Assembly (NCBI GenBank): GCA_021613535.1
Contig: CP075495.1
Span: 11,222,001 to 11,286,000, forward strand
Reading direction: 5' to 3'
Source: Adineta vaga
Lineage: Eukaryota; Rotifera
Length of the DNA stretch: 64,000 bases
Numbering within the stretch: the stretch's first letter is position 1; the number at the start of each line of letters is the position of its first letter. A model generated the notes under the pieces. That model ran no database searches and was not told the origin of the DNA. It saw nothing but the letters and a program-made list of their open reading frames with translations. A program made the position numbers and the translations under genes. Below, in pieces: positions 23,901 to 35,572 of the stretch.

Positions 23901-25710
23901 TTGAAAAATGAACGATGATATTTTCAATTGTTAAAAACAAAATAGAAAAAAAAAGTTGATACTTACAGATAGTAATGCTAGATAAACATGGCCAGGTAAA
24001 AGAATTTCATGCATTGATGCTGCATCTTGATCTTCAGCTTTACATTCATCTCGAACGTATGAAAAAAGTTTACGAATCATAAATCTAAACAAAATCAGAT
24101 TTTTACATAAGATATAGTGGAAATGATTTGAATCAATACAAACATTAACATATGAAATTTTGCTTTATCACTTTTCAAATGAATTAATATATAATTGTCA
24201 AGTAAATAACGTGCAACTTCAGCATTCGTATGCCATGATGGTCGTTGAAGACGTGTTCGAAAATGTGAACCAACATAATCTATTATTAACTGACGTGTCA
24301 TTAATGGTTGTTCATTCCAAAAGGTTTTTTGTAATTGACGAAGCATATATTTAATATTACTAAAGAAAAATAATCATGAATATCAATTTGTTTCAATGAG
24401 AAAACATTACCTATCAAACGCACTATTATTCTTATAAGCACCACGCATAAGATTTTCATGAATTTCACGATCTGATGTATTATCATCTGCTAACATCTAT
24501 GAAATAAAGAATTGTATTCAATTATAAAACAATGCGAATCTTTTACTTTGAGTATCATTATAACAGGAATGAAATACATTTCTTTACGAAACATAAAGGC
24601 AAGTGAAATAGCACCTGTATCCAAATAATGAAGTGTATTTTCCTAAAATGAAAAGAGATAATTTAAAATCACTTGAAATTTTCGCCAATATCGAACTTAC
24701 AATGCCACGTTGATCATCGGATAAACAGCGAATTTGAAGACCACGATCTGTAAATCCTGGACCACGTTGTCGCCATCGTCCACGAGACATTGCTACAGGC
24801 TAAAATTCATTGTAAACCTTTTTCATTGTTCATCTTTCAATTAAATTACATACATAATTACGTCTTGTCATTGTTAATAAACGTAAAATACGTTCATAAC
24901 CTTTGACAACAAAATATCCACCATTTTCATTTGGTTCTTCATATTTTGAACATAATTCTTTTGTATTCATATTTGCTAAATTACATGCATCACTCTAAAA
25001 TCAAGAGATATACTTTAAAAGAAATGAATATGCAAATCATGAGATATTCATACTCGAACCATAACAGGTATTGAACCGAGATTTCGATCGTATGATTCAC
25101 GTCCAACTAGTTTACCATTTTGATCAAATATTTCCGCATGAAGACGAGCATGTAATGTTCCTGAATAAGTACTTTTACCCATACGAGCTTCAGCAGGATA
25201 AACATAATGACTAAGACGATTTGCACCAGCAATAACTTTTGCTTTTGGTCGAGCTATTTCTAAACTCTACGTAGAATAAAAGGAATTTAAATAACAATTT
25301 TGAATAAGAAAAACAAATTATCTATTTTACAATGAATTTTAATTTCACACGTAATTTTGTATTGGTTTCAAATTCTAATGGTAAGATAGCCTGTATAATT
25401 AAATAAAAGTTAAAATGAAATAAACAATTCATTATCTTTTATCTTACACTAGCTGCTTTCATTAAACCTTCCTTAAGCATCCAATTAAATGAATCGACAT
25501 GTGGTCGAGTAACATCACACATTGCCTTTAAATGAGATTTAAAAAAAAAGTTAAAGTATATTATAAATCGATAAACGCAAGATTTCTAACCGGAATAGGT
25601 CCATCTTTACGATTGAATGTTTTAGTTAAATATTCAAATGTTTCATCTTGTTGGCGAGTTGAAACTGTTGATGTTATCGTTGTGTTATTCTCACGATTCT
25701 TTTTACCCAT
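20986..25710 (-). CDS. POLR1B: RNA polymerase I second-largest subunit (RPA2/POLR1B)
   Basis: About 21 short exons from ATG 25710-25708 ([15 protein letters not shown]) to the stop at 20986-20988. Recognisable blocks in order: [13 protein letters not shown]-type N-terminus, [22 protein letters not shown] (RNA_pol_Rpb2 part 1), [36 protein letters not shown] with the catalytic-centre acidic residues, [49 protein letters not shown], and the last exon (21369-20986) with [20 protein letters not shown] and a C-terminal zinc site CTRCG...CRYCC. The wording around the VRTTG...LTNQPVKG block and the zinc site fits Pol I rather than Pol II or III. It is the beta-like subunit that forms half of the active cleft of the rRNA polymerase in the nucleolus. 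Confidence 0.9.
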
Positions 25711-26052
25711 TTCGGAAAAAGAAAACTATTTAAGAAAATAGAATAACTGAACGAAATGTATGTTAAGATATCCATGAAATATCTACTCAAAATCTTATTG
25801 GTTATTTCAAATCTTTCAATCAACCAATACGATTTCATTATATTCTTTTTGTTCGTTGCTCTACTCATTTATAATAGAAAAACAAAAATTATAATGTTGA
25901 TCAGGAATTTTGTATAAATAAATCATCTTTATACTTGGAAAAATGATCCCAAAGAATGATGAACGATAGGTATCGACTTCTTCGAACGTTCTGTTAAAAA
26001 TACAGAACAAAAAAGAAATTGCATGGCATGATTTTGGAGACAAAAAAAATGG
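25711..26052. other. intergenic, 342 nt
   Basis: 5' flank of POLR1B and 3' flank of a tRNA gene. The run of A at 26041-26049 is the Pol III poly-T terminator of that tRNA on the minus strand. Confidence 0.45.
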
Positions 26053-26134
26053 CGACGAGGGTGAGATTCGAACTCACGCGGGCAGAGCCCATTAGATTAG
26101 CAGTCTAACGCCTTAACCGCTCGGCCACCTCGTC
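26053..26134 (-). tRNA. tRNA-Ser(GCU)
   Basis: 82 nt without intron. Acceptor stem GACGAGG pairs with CCTCGTC, discriminator base G, no encoded CCA. The anticodon stem TTAGA/TCTAA carries loop CTGCTAA, anticodon GCT. A long variable arm (GGGCTCTGCCC) marks a class II serine tRNA, and the T arm is GTGAG-TTCGAAT-CTCAC. The transcript runs into T8 after GCCA, a Pol III terminator. Confidence 0.97.
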
Positions 26135-26856
26135 GAAACATGTTGTTGATGAAACATATAATGAATGAGTTAGATTATAATTTTTATCAAAGATTTAAAA
26201 AAAAGAATAGAAAACTAGATTTTGTTGATAAATTCAAATGTTTAAGAGCAATGAAATCTTTCGATCGTATCCATTAACGTATAAGCAATCAAACTAGCAA
26301 TTATTGTAAGATGGAAACTAATGTTTTTTTCGCCACTTAGATGTATGTGAAATCCTTTGTAATAACGCCTTTTTTTCGCTTTATCAATATTTACATTCAA
26401 GTTTCGTTCTGTTCTTTCTCAAATTATTATATGTCGATAAATAATGTTGTTTATGATTTATTTATTCGAATTTTATTTACTCATCTCTTAACTATAATGT
26501 CTTTCTATGGAGTTAAATAATCAGACCACTTCTAATCATTCATAGTTAAAAAAATCGAGGGTAAAAACAGTTGAAAATGGAAGCCTTTCGTCGTTGATTT
26601 GTTGGAAAGTTCAGAAAGTTTTCGAATGTATAAACAATTACTTGATTGATGGTATGACAAAATTCTACGGATCATCTTTTTAAGAAATGATCAACACAAT
26701 TTTATTACAAAAGAAAAAAGAATTTACTAACGATCACTGTATGCTTACCAATGAAGTTCAATAAATAAGAAAGACACGAAAAAGAGAGAGAAAGAGAGCA
26801 TAGAAGTAAAAAAAAGAAATTTCTGTTCTAATTGTGAATATACACATATGTATGTA
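26135..26856. other. intergenic, 722 nt
   Basis: AT-rich, (GA)n-like purine run at about 26784-26800. No gene supported. Confidence 0.35.
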
Positions 26857-27820
26857 TTAACATTCATAGAGATTCTGTTGATCATCATGAATATGATTGG
26901 ATATCGTATTTTTCGATGAATTCATGAGTAATGGTAATGAAACAACACAACTTGACTTGTTTTGTTTATAACGACGAAATGATCGTGGTTGTTCTGTATA
27001 TGACATAAGACAAAGATTTGTTGGTGATGATGAATCAAGTGTAGTTTGTTGAAAAATTGTAACTTGATTTTGAAAATATTTTAATTGTTGCTTAAAATAA
27101 AAAGATAGAATAGAATCAGTTGATTGTATTGTCAATATACCTTTCTAACTCGTCGTTTTAATGATGTTATATGATCACTATATCGGTGTGATATAAGATT
27201 TTTAACATAAAGATTCTCTTTTCGTATTGAATTTTCGAATGATGTATTAAATTCTTCTGATGAATCTGTGGATAATAGATATAAAAAATCAATATTTGAA
27301 TGTTCGGCGTAATTTGTTAAATACAAACCTGTTTGCGTAACAATAATTTCTTGATCATCAATTATATATGATCCATCAGTATAGGATTGTAATGTAACAT
27401 TTGGAGGATTAAACGATCTTGTTAACTAAAAATTTCAATAAGAATTGTCAATGTTGCTGAGCAACATAGTTAAAGAATTTTCAAATTCTATCGTCTCATT
27501 CAATTTTTCAAGGTAATTCACATACATATCGTTGAGATTTATCGTCGATTTTTCTTGTTGTTTGATATTTTCCCGTAACAGTCGGTTTTAAACGAGCTAA
27601 TAAAAGTCGATGCCAATCATTATTATTCATTGTCGAAGAATTGACAGAATCCTTTAGAAAATAAATCAATTCAGAATGTCATTAAATTGCTAAAATTCGT
27701 GAAACAAACTTTAATCGAATCGGTTGATGATATATTTCTATAAACATTGTTTTGTTTTTGATATATTCTTTTTGAATTCAGATTTAATGAATTGAATGTT
27801 TGTATCATCGTTTCTGCCAT
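26857..27820 (-). CDS. unknown protein, 4-5 exons, about 230-251 aa
   Basis: Exons 27820-27710, 27651-27526, 27425-27141 and 27090-26857 sum to 756 nt (251 aa) from ATG (MAETMIQTFNSLNLNSK) to TAA. Exon 3 may hold a further stopless 63-nt intron at 27328-27266 (GTTTGTATTT...TCCACAG); removing it keeps the frame and gives 230 aa. The sequence is polar with a helical, possibly coiled stretch near the end of exon 3 and the start of exon 4 (SLKRRVRKQQLKYFQNQVTI). No signal peptide, membrane segment or recognised domain. Likely a soluble or cytoskeletal-type protein; function unknown. Confidence 0.6.
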
Positions 27821-28167
27821 AATCAAGTCAATGTCTTTACAGTGTATGTACGTAAACTCACGAGATTAGAAATATACAAAGAAGAAAGCTTATATAAATA
27901 AAATAACACTTGATCAACTACTCAGGTATGCCTTCTTTTCTTTTTCATTCTTTCTCTTTCTTTTTTACTCTCTCTCTCTCTCCTCCTTTCATTTTTTTTC
28001 GCTTCATATTTGTTCGATTGGTACGAAATATTGAAAATATTCCTGACAACATCAAATCAATCACACAATTTAGTGGTATTTATTTATTTCAAAAAATGAT
28101 TTCATATTTATCTCTATAATGTTTGTTGTTTAATTGCCGAATGAAGAAAGAAAAATAGGACAATATT
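27821..28167. other. intergenic, 347 nt
   Basis: Pyrimidine-rich (CTCTCT) stretch at about 27967-27980. Nothing else supported. Confidence 0.35.
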
Positions 28168-30002
28168 TTAGATTCGAATAGGAGTGTCTGTAGTTTGCGT
28201 TGAAGTATTGACATGAGAATGAACTGACACATTACTAAGTTCATCTTTGGATTTGATATAAGCTGGATTGGTATGAGCACCATGTTCTAATGTCCAATTC
28301 GATTTACGATGTTGACCACAATAAATACGATAAAAAACACCAAGACATAAAGGTATAAGAGCAACTAATACTATTAAGACTATGATAGTATAAACTAAAT
28401 CTAAAACAGTTCCGTGAATAGATTGTTACTATAGGAAGAAGTACACTTACTATTATCACTACGGATAATGTTCCAGTAGTGTAATATGAAATTTTCATTT
28501 TCTTCGACTTCTTCTCCTTCGATTGTTGTTTCGTTTGCTACATTCAAATTACTAATAGTATCCGGTTTTGAAATGATAGGTAAATCTTCAATTGATTCAG
28601 GTTCCTCAATTGGATTACCAGGATGAGGACCAGAAGGAGGAGACTGTACTAGTGGAGCATTTTGTATTGCAGCAACTTGACCTCCATTGGAGATCACTCT
28701 GAAACAAATTGGTAAGGTGACAACGCTGTTTCCTTCGTAAAGAGGTAGATTTTCACCATCGAACCGACGATAACGTGTTGCACTGAAACCAGCTGGAACA
28801 GACAGACTAAAATCATTACAATTCCATCCATATTCAACTCGAATAGATAGATTTAAATTAATATCAGTCACTGCTAAGTGACCTTGAAGGAGGAGAATTT
28901 TCACTTGTTGGGCAGGTGATAATTGACGATTACTCAAAGCCATTTCAATATGACGACCACCAGTTACTGCTACAGTTAAATGTTCAACACGATTCGTCGG
29001 TTGTACATAAGGTGATAATAGAAGAATTTCATCTGTTGATATACTTTCTTCAACAGGACAAAATAGACGTGTAAATCCTGTTGCCAAACATCTGTTTCGT
29101 CCCAAAAATGACATGTAACTATGACATGTTGATGCACCCGTTTCCAATGCTTTCCAATCAAGTGATGTAGATAAAACTTGAACACTATTGATCGAACATT
29201 GATCTGAAAAAATACAAATAAATAATTACATATTAGAATAATCGAATTGAATACATTCAAAGAAAATCTATAAATTTACCTGGCGCATGACGATGCTTTT
29301 CTATATCAAAATGGTAAAGATATGGTAATTGATGAACATTAGTTGTCGTTAATTCAGATGCATCCAATGGATTAATTAATTCTTGTCTGCTAATTTTAGC
29401 AGTTCCTTCTGTATCATCATCATAAATAGGTAAACGAAGACGTAACGTTGGTTGATGTTCAAGTTTTGCATCAAATACCGGTAATTGAAGATCAACATAG
29501 ATTGATGGAACATCTGCTATTGATCGTGTAGTATAATAACGTGAAAGAAATGTAAAATCTAAATCATACGCTCCAACAAGTGCTGTTGTTAATATGATGA
29601 CATTTTTTCTATGAGAAAATTTGAAATTTTACATAAATGTACTTAAATTAAAATAGAAATTATGTACCGTTGCATTGGCGTTCGTCCTTCTAAAATTCGC
29701 TCAAGATATTCTGGAAAGAGGAAAATTTCCGATGAATTCGTATGAAGAATAAGTAAACCAGGACAATCATTACAATAATTTTTACTTTCCACTACTTTTC
29801 GATAGTTAGCATCAAAATCATTGATAAAACATTCTGTACTCTCTTTTACTAAACCTGAACGACGATCAGGCATAATTTGATACCGATGAGTACCTTCTCG
29901 ACGAACTTGACATTCTCCATTGGTAAATGGTAAATGACAACAACTACTTTGAACGTATTGAGGTAATAGAAGAGCGATAATAACGAATATAGAGTACAAC
30001 AT
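28168..30002 (-). CDS. type I single-pass membrane protein, unknown, 549 aa
   Basis: Exons 30002-29668, 29608-29280, 29203-28451 and 28400-28168 sum to 1650 nt. Signal peptide at residues 1-20 (MLYSIFVIIALLLPQYVQSS). A Cys-containing ectodomain of about 440 residues follows; its second exon (KNVIILTTALVGAYDLDFTF) and third exon are beta-rich. A Pro-rich stalk (SPPSGPHPGNPIEEPES) and an acidic stretch (EGEEVEENE) precede the TM helix encoded by the last exon (YTIIVLIVLVALIPLCLGVF). The cytoplasmic tail of about 50 residues is Ser/Thr-rich and ends TTDTPIRI. I do not recognise an ectodomain family. It could be a receptor or adhesion protein. Confidence 0.7.
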
Positions 30003-31262
30003 TATAACCAAATGCACGATGAAAAAACTAATTTCATACTTTCTTTCAGTCTTAAATATATTAATCAAAGATAACTGTCTACGTGACTTTCTGTATCATT
30101 TCAAATACGTGAAAAATGTTATCTTATAATCATAGAAAAAAATGAAATTGTATATATTTCTTTTTGATACATATTTTCAAAATTTATCTTTTTTTATTTG
30201 TTTATTTTTATAAAATGTAAGTAATGAGTTGCTCGGTGGGCAGATACATTATTGTTGTTCTAAACGACATATTTTTCGCCCAAAAACAAATTAGCTTAGT
30301 TAAATGCGATATTTTCAGTATTCGAGTAGGCATTGACATATCTAATATCCAAGTTCAAATTATGTACTTTTCTATTAATAGATCAATGGACATACATATT
30401 TACCATTCTCTACTGTCTTCAAAATTTAATTCGAAAGAAATATTCATTCCAAGTGCCGTCTCTTCTCATCATTTTTTATGCATGTATATTATATCGTTCA
30501 ATATAGCTTATTTCATGGAGTATAGAACACATGCGTTAATGAAATAATATCGAAAGACTAACGTGGTTTGATTGATGAAAAATAAAATTCAATACATGTT
30601 ATCAATCACATTGAATCACAAATCGAAATAGTAGTAGAAAAGTATGGAGTACCTGCTGTGTATATGCAATTGATTTTTTATTGCTGTTTGAAGGTTATGT
30701 CAAACGATTATCACTTATAGATACATTATTAAAACTAGTTTTTACATAGAATGAATAAAAAAAACGATATTTTCCTCAAACAATGAATATACAAGATCTT
30801 CTAGGCAAATGGATTTCCGAACTGCAATAGAAATCGTTATGAACTACTATTGCAAGTGATTTGTTTTTGCACCCAAACACACAATTATCAGTATACTTTT
30901 TATCTTGATACAATAACGCAATAATTTCCAAAGGTTACATTCCTTTCAACCAAATCATACTGTTCTCCTTTTTACTCATTCTAAATGTTCGTATAGAGTT
31001 TCTAAATATTCTTTTTCTATAAAATATAAAGTCATGCGTTCCTATTACTAATATGATTGTAAAAAAATGTGTGCAACATTTGTTTACATACATATTTCCA
31101 GTTTTATGCGCCATTGATAATAACAAAAGAAAACTATGAAGACGAAAGAATAACATAATTATTTAAATATGAAAGTTTTACATTATTGGTTTTAAAAGCA
31201 AATATAGAAGGTGAAATGACGATAGAAAACGAGAGAGAGAGAGAGAGCGGGAAAAAAAATGG
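30003..31262. other. intergenic, 1.26 kb
   Basis: Promoter side of the membrane-protein gene, then AT-rich spacer with only short chance frames. A (GA)n run at about 31231-31248 and the A-run at 31253-31259 (T-terminator of the tRNA on the minus strand) lie next to the second tRNA. Confidence 0.4.
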
Positions 31263-31344
31263 CGACGAGGGTGAGATTCGAACTCACGCGGGCAGAGCCC
31301 ATTAGATTAGCAGTCTAACGCCTTAACCGCTCGGCCACCTCGTC
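31263..31344 (-). tRNA. tRNA-Ser(GCU), second identical copy
   Basis: Same 82 nt as the copy at 26053-26134, base for base, with anticodon GCT, long variable arm and discriminator G. The 3' flank GCCATTTTTTT is also shared, while the more distant flanks differ, so the duplicated unit is hardly longer than the gene plus its terminator. Confidence 0.97.
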
Positions 31345-31727
31345 GAAGCTGACCTTCATTAACTCTTGTTCACATTAACTACTTTCAATGTGAAAATCAA
31401 TCAAAATAAAATTCTTTTCAGCTTTATTTGAAAATATAAATATAAAACGCAAATTTCAACTTATCAGGCGAGCAGTATAAGGATGTTTTCTTCGAAACTA
31501 ATTGAGAATTTCAAATCAATATTATTCTTCGTCCCCGAATGAAAATCATATTTACATATAAGATCAACTATTATCTTGTTAAGTATCCTTTATAGGACAA
31601 CTTGAGCTTAGGATACGTATTCCGAAGAGAATGTTTATTCGATTAAATATGTAGTTTTAAAATCATATAATAGACAAAGAAAATTGATTAAATCAAGTTC
31701 ATAATAGAATGAAGACTATAAAATCAT
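31345..31727. other. intergenic, 383 nt
   Basis: AT-rich spacer; no feature supported. Confidence 0.35.
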
Positions 31728-32171
31728 TTAATCTTCATCACTTTCTTCAACAATCTTTTGTTCGTTATTATCAGCAACGAGAATTTCATCGAATTGATCA
31801 TCAGTATTGTCTTCATTGCTGTGACTTTCTGATTCTTGTACTTTGCGAAGAAATTCAAGAGCTTTTGAAAGTTCAGCATCTTCATTCTTTTCATTGGTTT
31901 CAAGAAAGGAAGACTTGACTGCTGTTTTTATTTCATCGCTTTCATCACTTTCAGAACTGATTGTTTTCACTTCATCGACAGTCTTCGATTCCACACTATC
32001 ATCTTCTTCACTGGATGATGCTACCGATTTCATTGCTTAAACAGAAGAAAAACAAAATCATTTTTTTTTAAATATCAAAAATATTCATAGATATATCTTA
32101 CGATTTCCATTGGAATATTGAAATAAAGTAATTAATAAACCGACGGAAAGAATAATGGATAATGTTCGCAT
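31728..32171 (-). CDS. small secreted highly acidic protein
   Basis: Two exons (32171-32102, 32035-31728), 378 nt, 125 aa. Exon 1 is a signal peptide (MRTLSIILSVGLLITLFQ). The mature chain is almost free of hydrophobic residues except one helix (LSKALEFLRKVQES) and is rich in Glu, Asp and Ser, with many S-x-E sites (SSSEEDDSVESKTVDE, SSESDESDEIK) of the kind phosphorylated by Fam20C-type secretory kinases. There are no Cys. It resembles in composition acidic calcium-binding matrix proteins, but no family is recognised. The phase-1 intron splits signal peptide from mature chain. Confidence 0.65.
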
Positions 32172-33234
32172 TGTATCCTGTATTTTGATAAATGGATTAG
32201 ATATAAAAATGCCTTCTATGTTTTCGAAAAAAAAATCAATATATATATATATATGCGATAGAGATAGAATGATAAGGGAACAAAAAAATATTGCTCTATG
32301 ACGTCAGTTGAAAGTGAAATGCCAGACTAAGCGAACTATTCGAATAGATGCGCAATAATAATGCTCCCTCCTTCAGATACATTTTTTCTGTTTTATAATC
32401 TATGTTTATTAGAAAACTATTCAAGTATGGGTCATGTTAAACAAAAAGCCTGATCGCAAGTACTCGACTGGATGATAGATAAATATATGCCGACGGGATG
32501 GTTGTTGTTCGAAACTAATTTTATTGAGTTAGAATGAGAAAATGTTGCATATTTAAAAAATGAGAGAAAAGAGAAGATTTAATATTTGCTTGAACGTCGA
32601 CAACAACATTTTGTAGAAGAAGCAAACACGTGTTTCCTTTATGTTATAATAAGCATATGGCTGAAACTGATATTTCTTCTTCATTTTTGACATTCTCTCA
32701 CCTATTACAAAATAATTCAAATATAGACGTTTATTCGAAGCAAATAATTGTCATTGAATTTCTTTCAAAATTATCTTACTAATGGTATATCATCTTTTTT
32801 CACTTTTTTCAAACGATAAAATGCATCTTTGAACGACGAGAATATTGTAAAGAAAATGAATAATTTATTAGGCACAAATGACAATTCTTTCTAATACAAA
32901 ACTATTCAAATTCATCGCTTTTTTTGTTGTTTCTTAGCAAAAATATTTAATGTAATTTATTCTTCCTTTTGAAAAAATTCATTTGTCTTTTATTGAGATC
33001 AATATAATGAATCAGAATAGATTGCAGTATTAATATACATAGTTACACATTAAGTTAATGATATTGTAACTAAGATAAAGAACATTCAATTTTATTATTA
33101 AAAAAACGTTACTGCTATTCGAAATTTAAAAAAAGAAACGTGAGACACAAATTGCTAGGTGAGTTTTTTGGTTTATAACATAGAGAAGATTAATGATGAA
33201 CGTTATCTTCAATATGTGACTGCTATGGATTAAA
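32172..33234. other. intergenic, 1.06 kb
   Basis: AT-rich; (TA)n at about 32240-32254. No exon supported. Confidence 0.35.
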
Positions 33235-33666
33235 TTAAAGACCTGTTGTCACACCGAATCCAATAGGAACACCCTGTATTTGATTGCCACCACCAAGACC
33301 ACCACCCATAGATGCACCACCATAGCCACCCATTGGCATACCTCCTCCCATAGGTAATCCACCTCCCATCGACATACCACCGAATGGTGAGCCTCCCATG
33401 CCTCCCATGGACATACCACCGAATGGTGAGCCTCCCATACCTCCCATAGACATACCACCGAATGGTGAGCCTCCACCAACTCCTCCTAGACCACCCATGC
33501 CACCAGCTGGAGATGCAAAGGCACCATTAACAAATTGTTGATAAGCAGCGCCAAATTCTGCAGACCATGGAACAACGATGGTCATTTCAGGTCGGTTAGC
33601 ACCATAGCCCATACCACTGCCACTCATCGGTCCTCTACCTATACCTACAGTAGTTCTTGTATACAT
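33235..33666 (-). CDS. Gly/Met-rich repeat protein
   Basis: Single-exon frame of 143 aa. Residues 1-50 (PEMTIVVPWSAEFGAAYQQF) are mixed in composition; the rest is low complexity. Three tandem 13-residue units of GGSPFGGMSMGGM type lie at about residues 65-102 and match a 39-nt DNA repeat at about 33358-33475, followed by looser PMGGGMPMGGYGGASMGGG. Met-Gly-Phe-rich chains like this occur in phase-separating and cuticle-like proteins; no function is assigned. No signal peptide. The coding strand is far richer in G and C than the neighbours, because of the Gly codons. Confidence 0.7.
   Translation of the reverse strand: MYTRTTVGIGRGPMSGSGMGYGANRPEMTIVVPWSAEFGAAYQQFVNGAFASPAGGMGGLGGVGGGSPFGGMSMGGMGGSPFGGMSMGGMGGSPFGGMSMGGGLPMGGGMPMGGYGGASMGGGLGGGNQIQGVPIGFGVTTGL
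33358..33475 (-). repeat. 39-nt tandem repeat, about 3 copies, coding
   Basis: The plus strand shows ACCGAATGGTGAGCCTCCCA three times at 39-nt spacing (about 33381, 33420 and 33459 region), with only single-base differences. The third copy diverges at CTCCACC. It encodes the GGSPFGGMSMGGM units. Confidence 0.8.
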
Positions 33667-35223
33667 GATGTTCGATGTTAGTCACACGAATATATATACT
33701 AAATATAAGTGTTTCTAATACTGTCCTTTTTATGTATCTGTTTTTTATGTATACTGATGAATCGCTAACTGTGCCGTTAATGAGAGTGACGATGAATGTG
33801 GTTATACACTTATCTGTGGCAGAGAGAAACGACGAGAGAAATAGAGAGAGTGAGAGAAAAAGACGAAGATGCACAGAGACATGTGATCAGTCAGCTGGAA
33901 CATAACCTGGTACTCTTACTGATTTCAATGTAGATTTTAACCTTGGACAAAATACAAGAACAAATAATTTTTCTTCCTATTTAGATACTTGAATACGTAC
34001 AAAAAAAACAATAATAAGCGAAAAGAAAAAATAAGATATTTCGCGTGCTCATTCTGCCGTCAACTACATGTTGTAAAAAACCGATTGAAAGTATCGAATC
34101 ATTTGAAAAAGAAAAAAGAGTGCGAAAAAGAGAAAACGGAAAAGAATGATAGACAGACATATATTTATAAGCACCGTTACTAATTAAGAGAAAAAAATGA
34201 AATAGAAAACAACCAGAATAATCAGTACAACACATAATGATGTGGTTTTTTTTTCGTTATTTCTTTTCACACATTTGTATAGATTTATATCAAAAGAATT
34301 TCATATAATAATTGTATGTAATTGACGATCGTATACATATCATTAGATAAACATAAATGATCAAAAGTAAGGAAAAAGAAAACATCGATGTATTTTATTC
34401 GTTTCACAAAAACAGAAAAAAAAAAATTTTTTTATCCTTACTATATCCTTCAATTGATAATTAACAAAAAATATGTCCTTTTACACTTGTTATCACTTTC
34501 AAGGCTAGAAATAAAAACTGAAAATACTACTTGGACATGTCTGATTAAAATTAATGACATTCAACAGTTGCAAAACATTGATCAAAAGAAGAGAATTTAA
34601 TTTTAATAAAAAGAAAATAAATATGCATCATTGTTTTGTATCAATTGAGTATAGTTATCATGTCTTGAAATAATTCTTTAAAAGGTAATTTATTTTTCAT
34701 TTATTTAATATGTAAAATGTACTGTTACCTATAGCTTTGAAATATTAAATTGATTTTGTCCGCCATGTTTCTCTCTATATTTATTTTCTAATTTATTCTA
34801 AATTTAACCTTTTTGTAGAGAATTACTACATATAACCGGTTCTGTAGAATTAAAAATAATACTTTCATACTAGCAATCGTTTTATTTCATCTATTCAATC
34901 GATAGTAGTATTTGCTCGATTCTTATGACAATGTATACGAAATTTTTTAAACTAGAAAAGAAACACCTTGTTTATTTCTTGATATTTTTATTAAATGAAA
35001 AACAAACCTTGAAATTTTAATCAGATAAGAAATTATACCTTGCTCGGTTTTTTCTCTTCAATCCGGAGAAAAAGAATTATTTCTCATTTGTCATCCATAA
35101 CATTGAACAAATCATCATGCATGACATCAATACGAAATGAATGATTTGTCATGCTTCAATAACACTGAACAATCACAATCATAAGGCATACAAAGAAATG
35201 AATAAAAGTAGTGATTTGATAGT
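33667..35223. other. intergenic, 1.56 kb
   Basis: Promoter side of the Gly/Met-repeat gene, then AT-rich sequence. A (GAGA)-rich stretch lies at about 33831-33862. No exon supported. Confidence 0.35.
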
Positions 35224-35454
35224 TTAAACTCGTCTATGCCTTAAAAACATGACAATATTTCGAATAATATCAATGTAATTTTCCATTCCAAGCCAGAAGA
35301 TTGCGAAAAATAGAAAGAATACAATCATTGATAGATCTTTTCTAACATCAGATTCAATCTCAATTGATTCAATGGAATAACCAAGGGCCATAGCTGTATT
35401 TGATCCATGATCAAAATCTCGTATATAATTTTTAAAAGTTTTTATTAAGTTCAT
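35224..35454 (-). CDS. small membrane protein, 76 aa, unknown
   Basis: ATG 35454 to TAA 35224. The N-terminal 40 residues are polar (MNLIKTFKNYIRDFDHG); one TM helix follows at about residues 42-58 (LSMIVFFLFFAIFWLGM) and the chain ends in a basic RHRRV. The composition is coherent and there is no overlapping competitor on either strand, so I keep it, but with a single short exon and no recognised family the call is tentative. It lies only 118 nt from the next gene on the same strand. Confidence 0.45.
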   Translation of the reverse strand: MNLIKTFKNYIRDFDHGSNTAMALGYSIESIEIESDVRKDLSMIVFFLFFAIFWLGMENYIDIIRNIVMFLRHRRV

Positions 35455-35572
35455 TAAAACAAACAGAATCGCGCCTTAAAAATAGTTATATTGAGCAGAA
35501 AAACAAACAAATTTCTCTTATCTACGTAAAAATGTTTATTTCTTTCTATTGAAAAAAGCGTATATTGTAATT

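Noticed and set aside
33249-33479. Frame with repeated AHHSVVC units
   Set aside because: Shifted frame of the Gly/Met 39-nt repeat; periodicity comes from the real gene.
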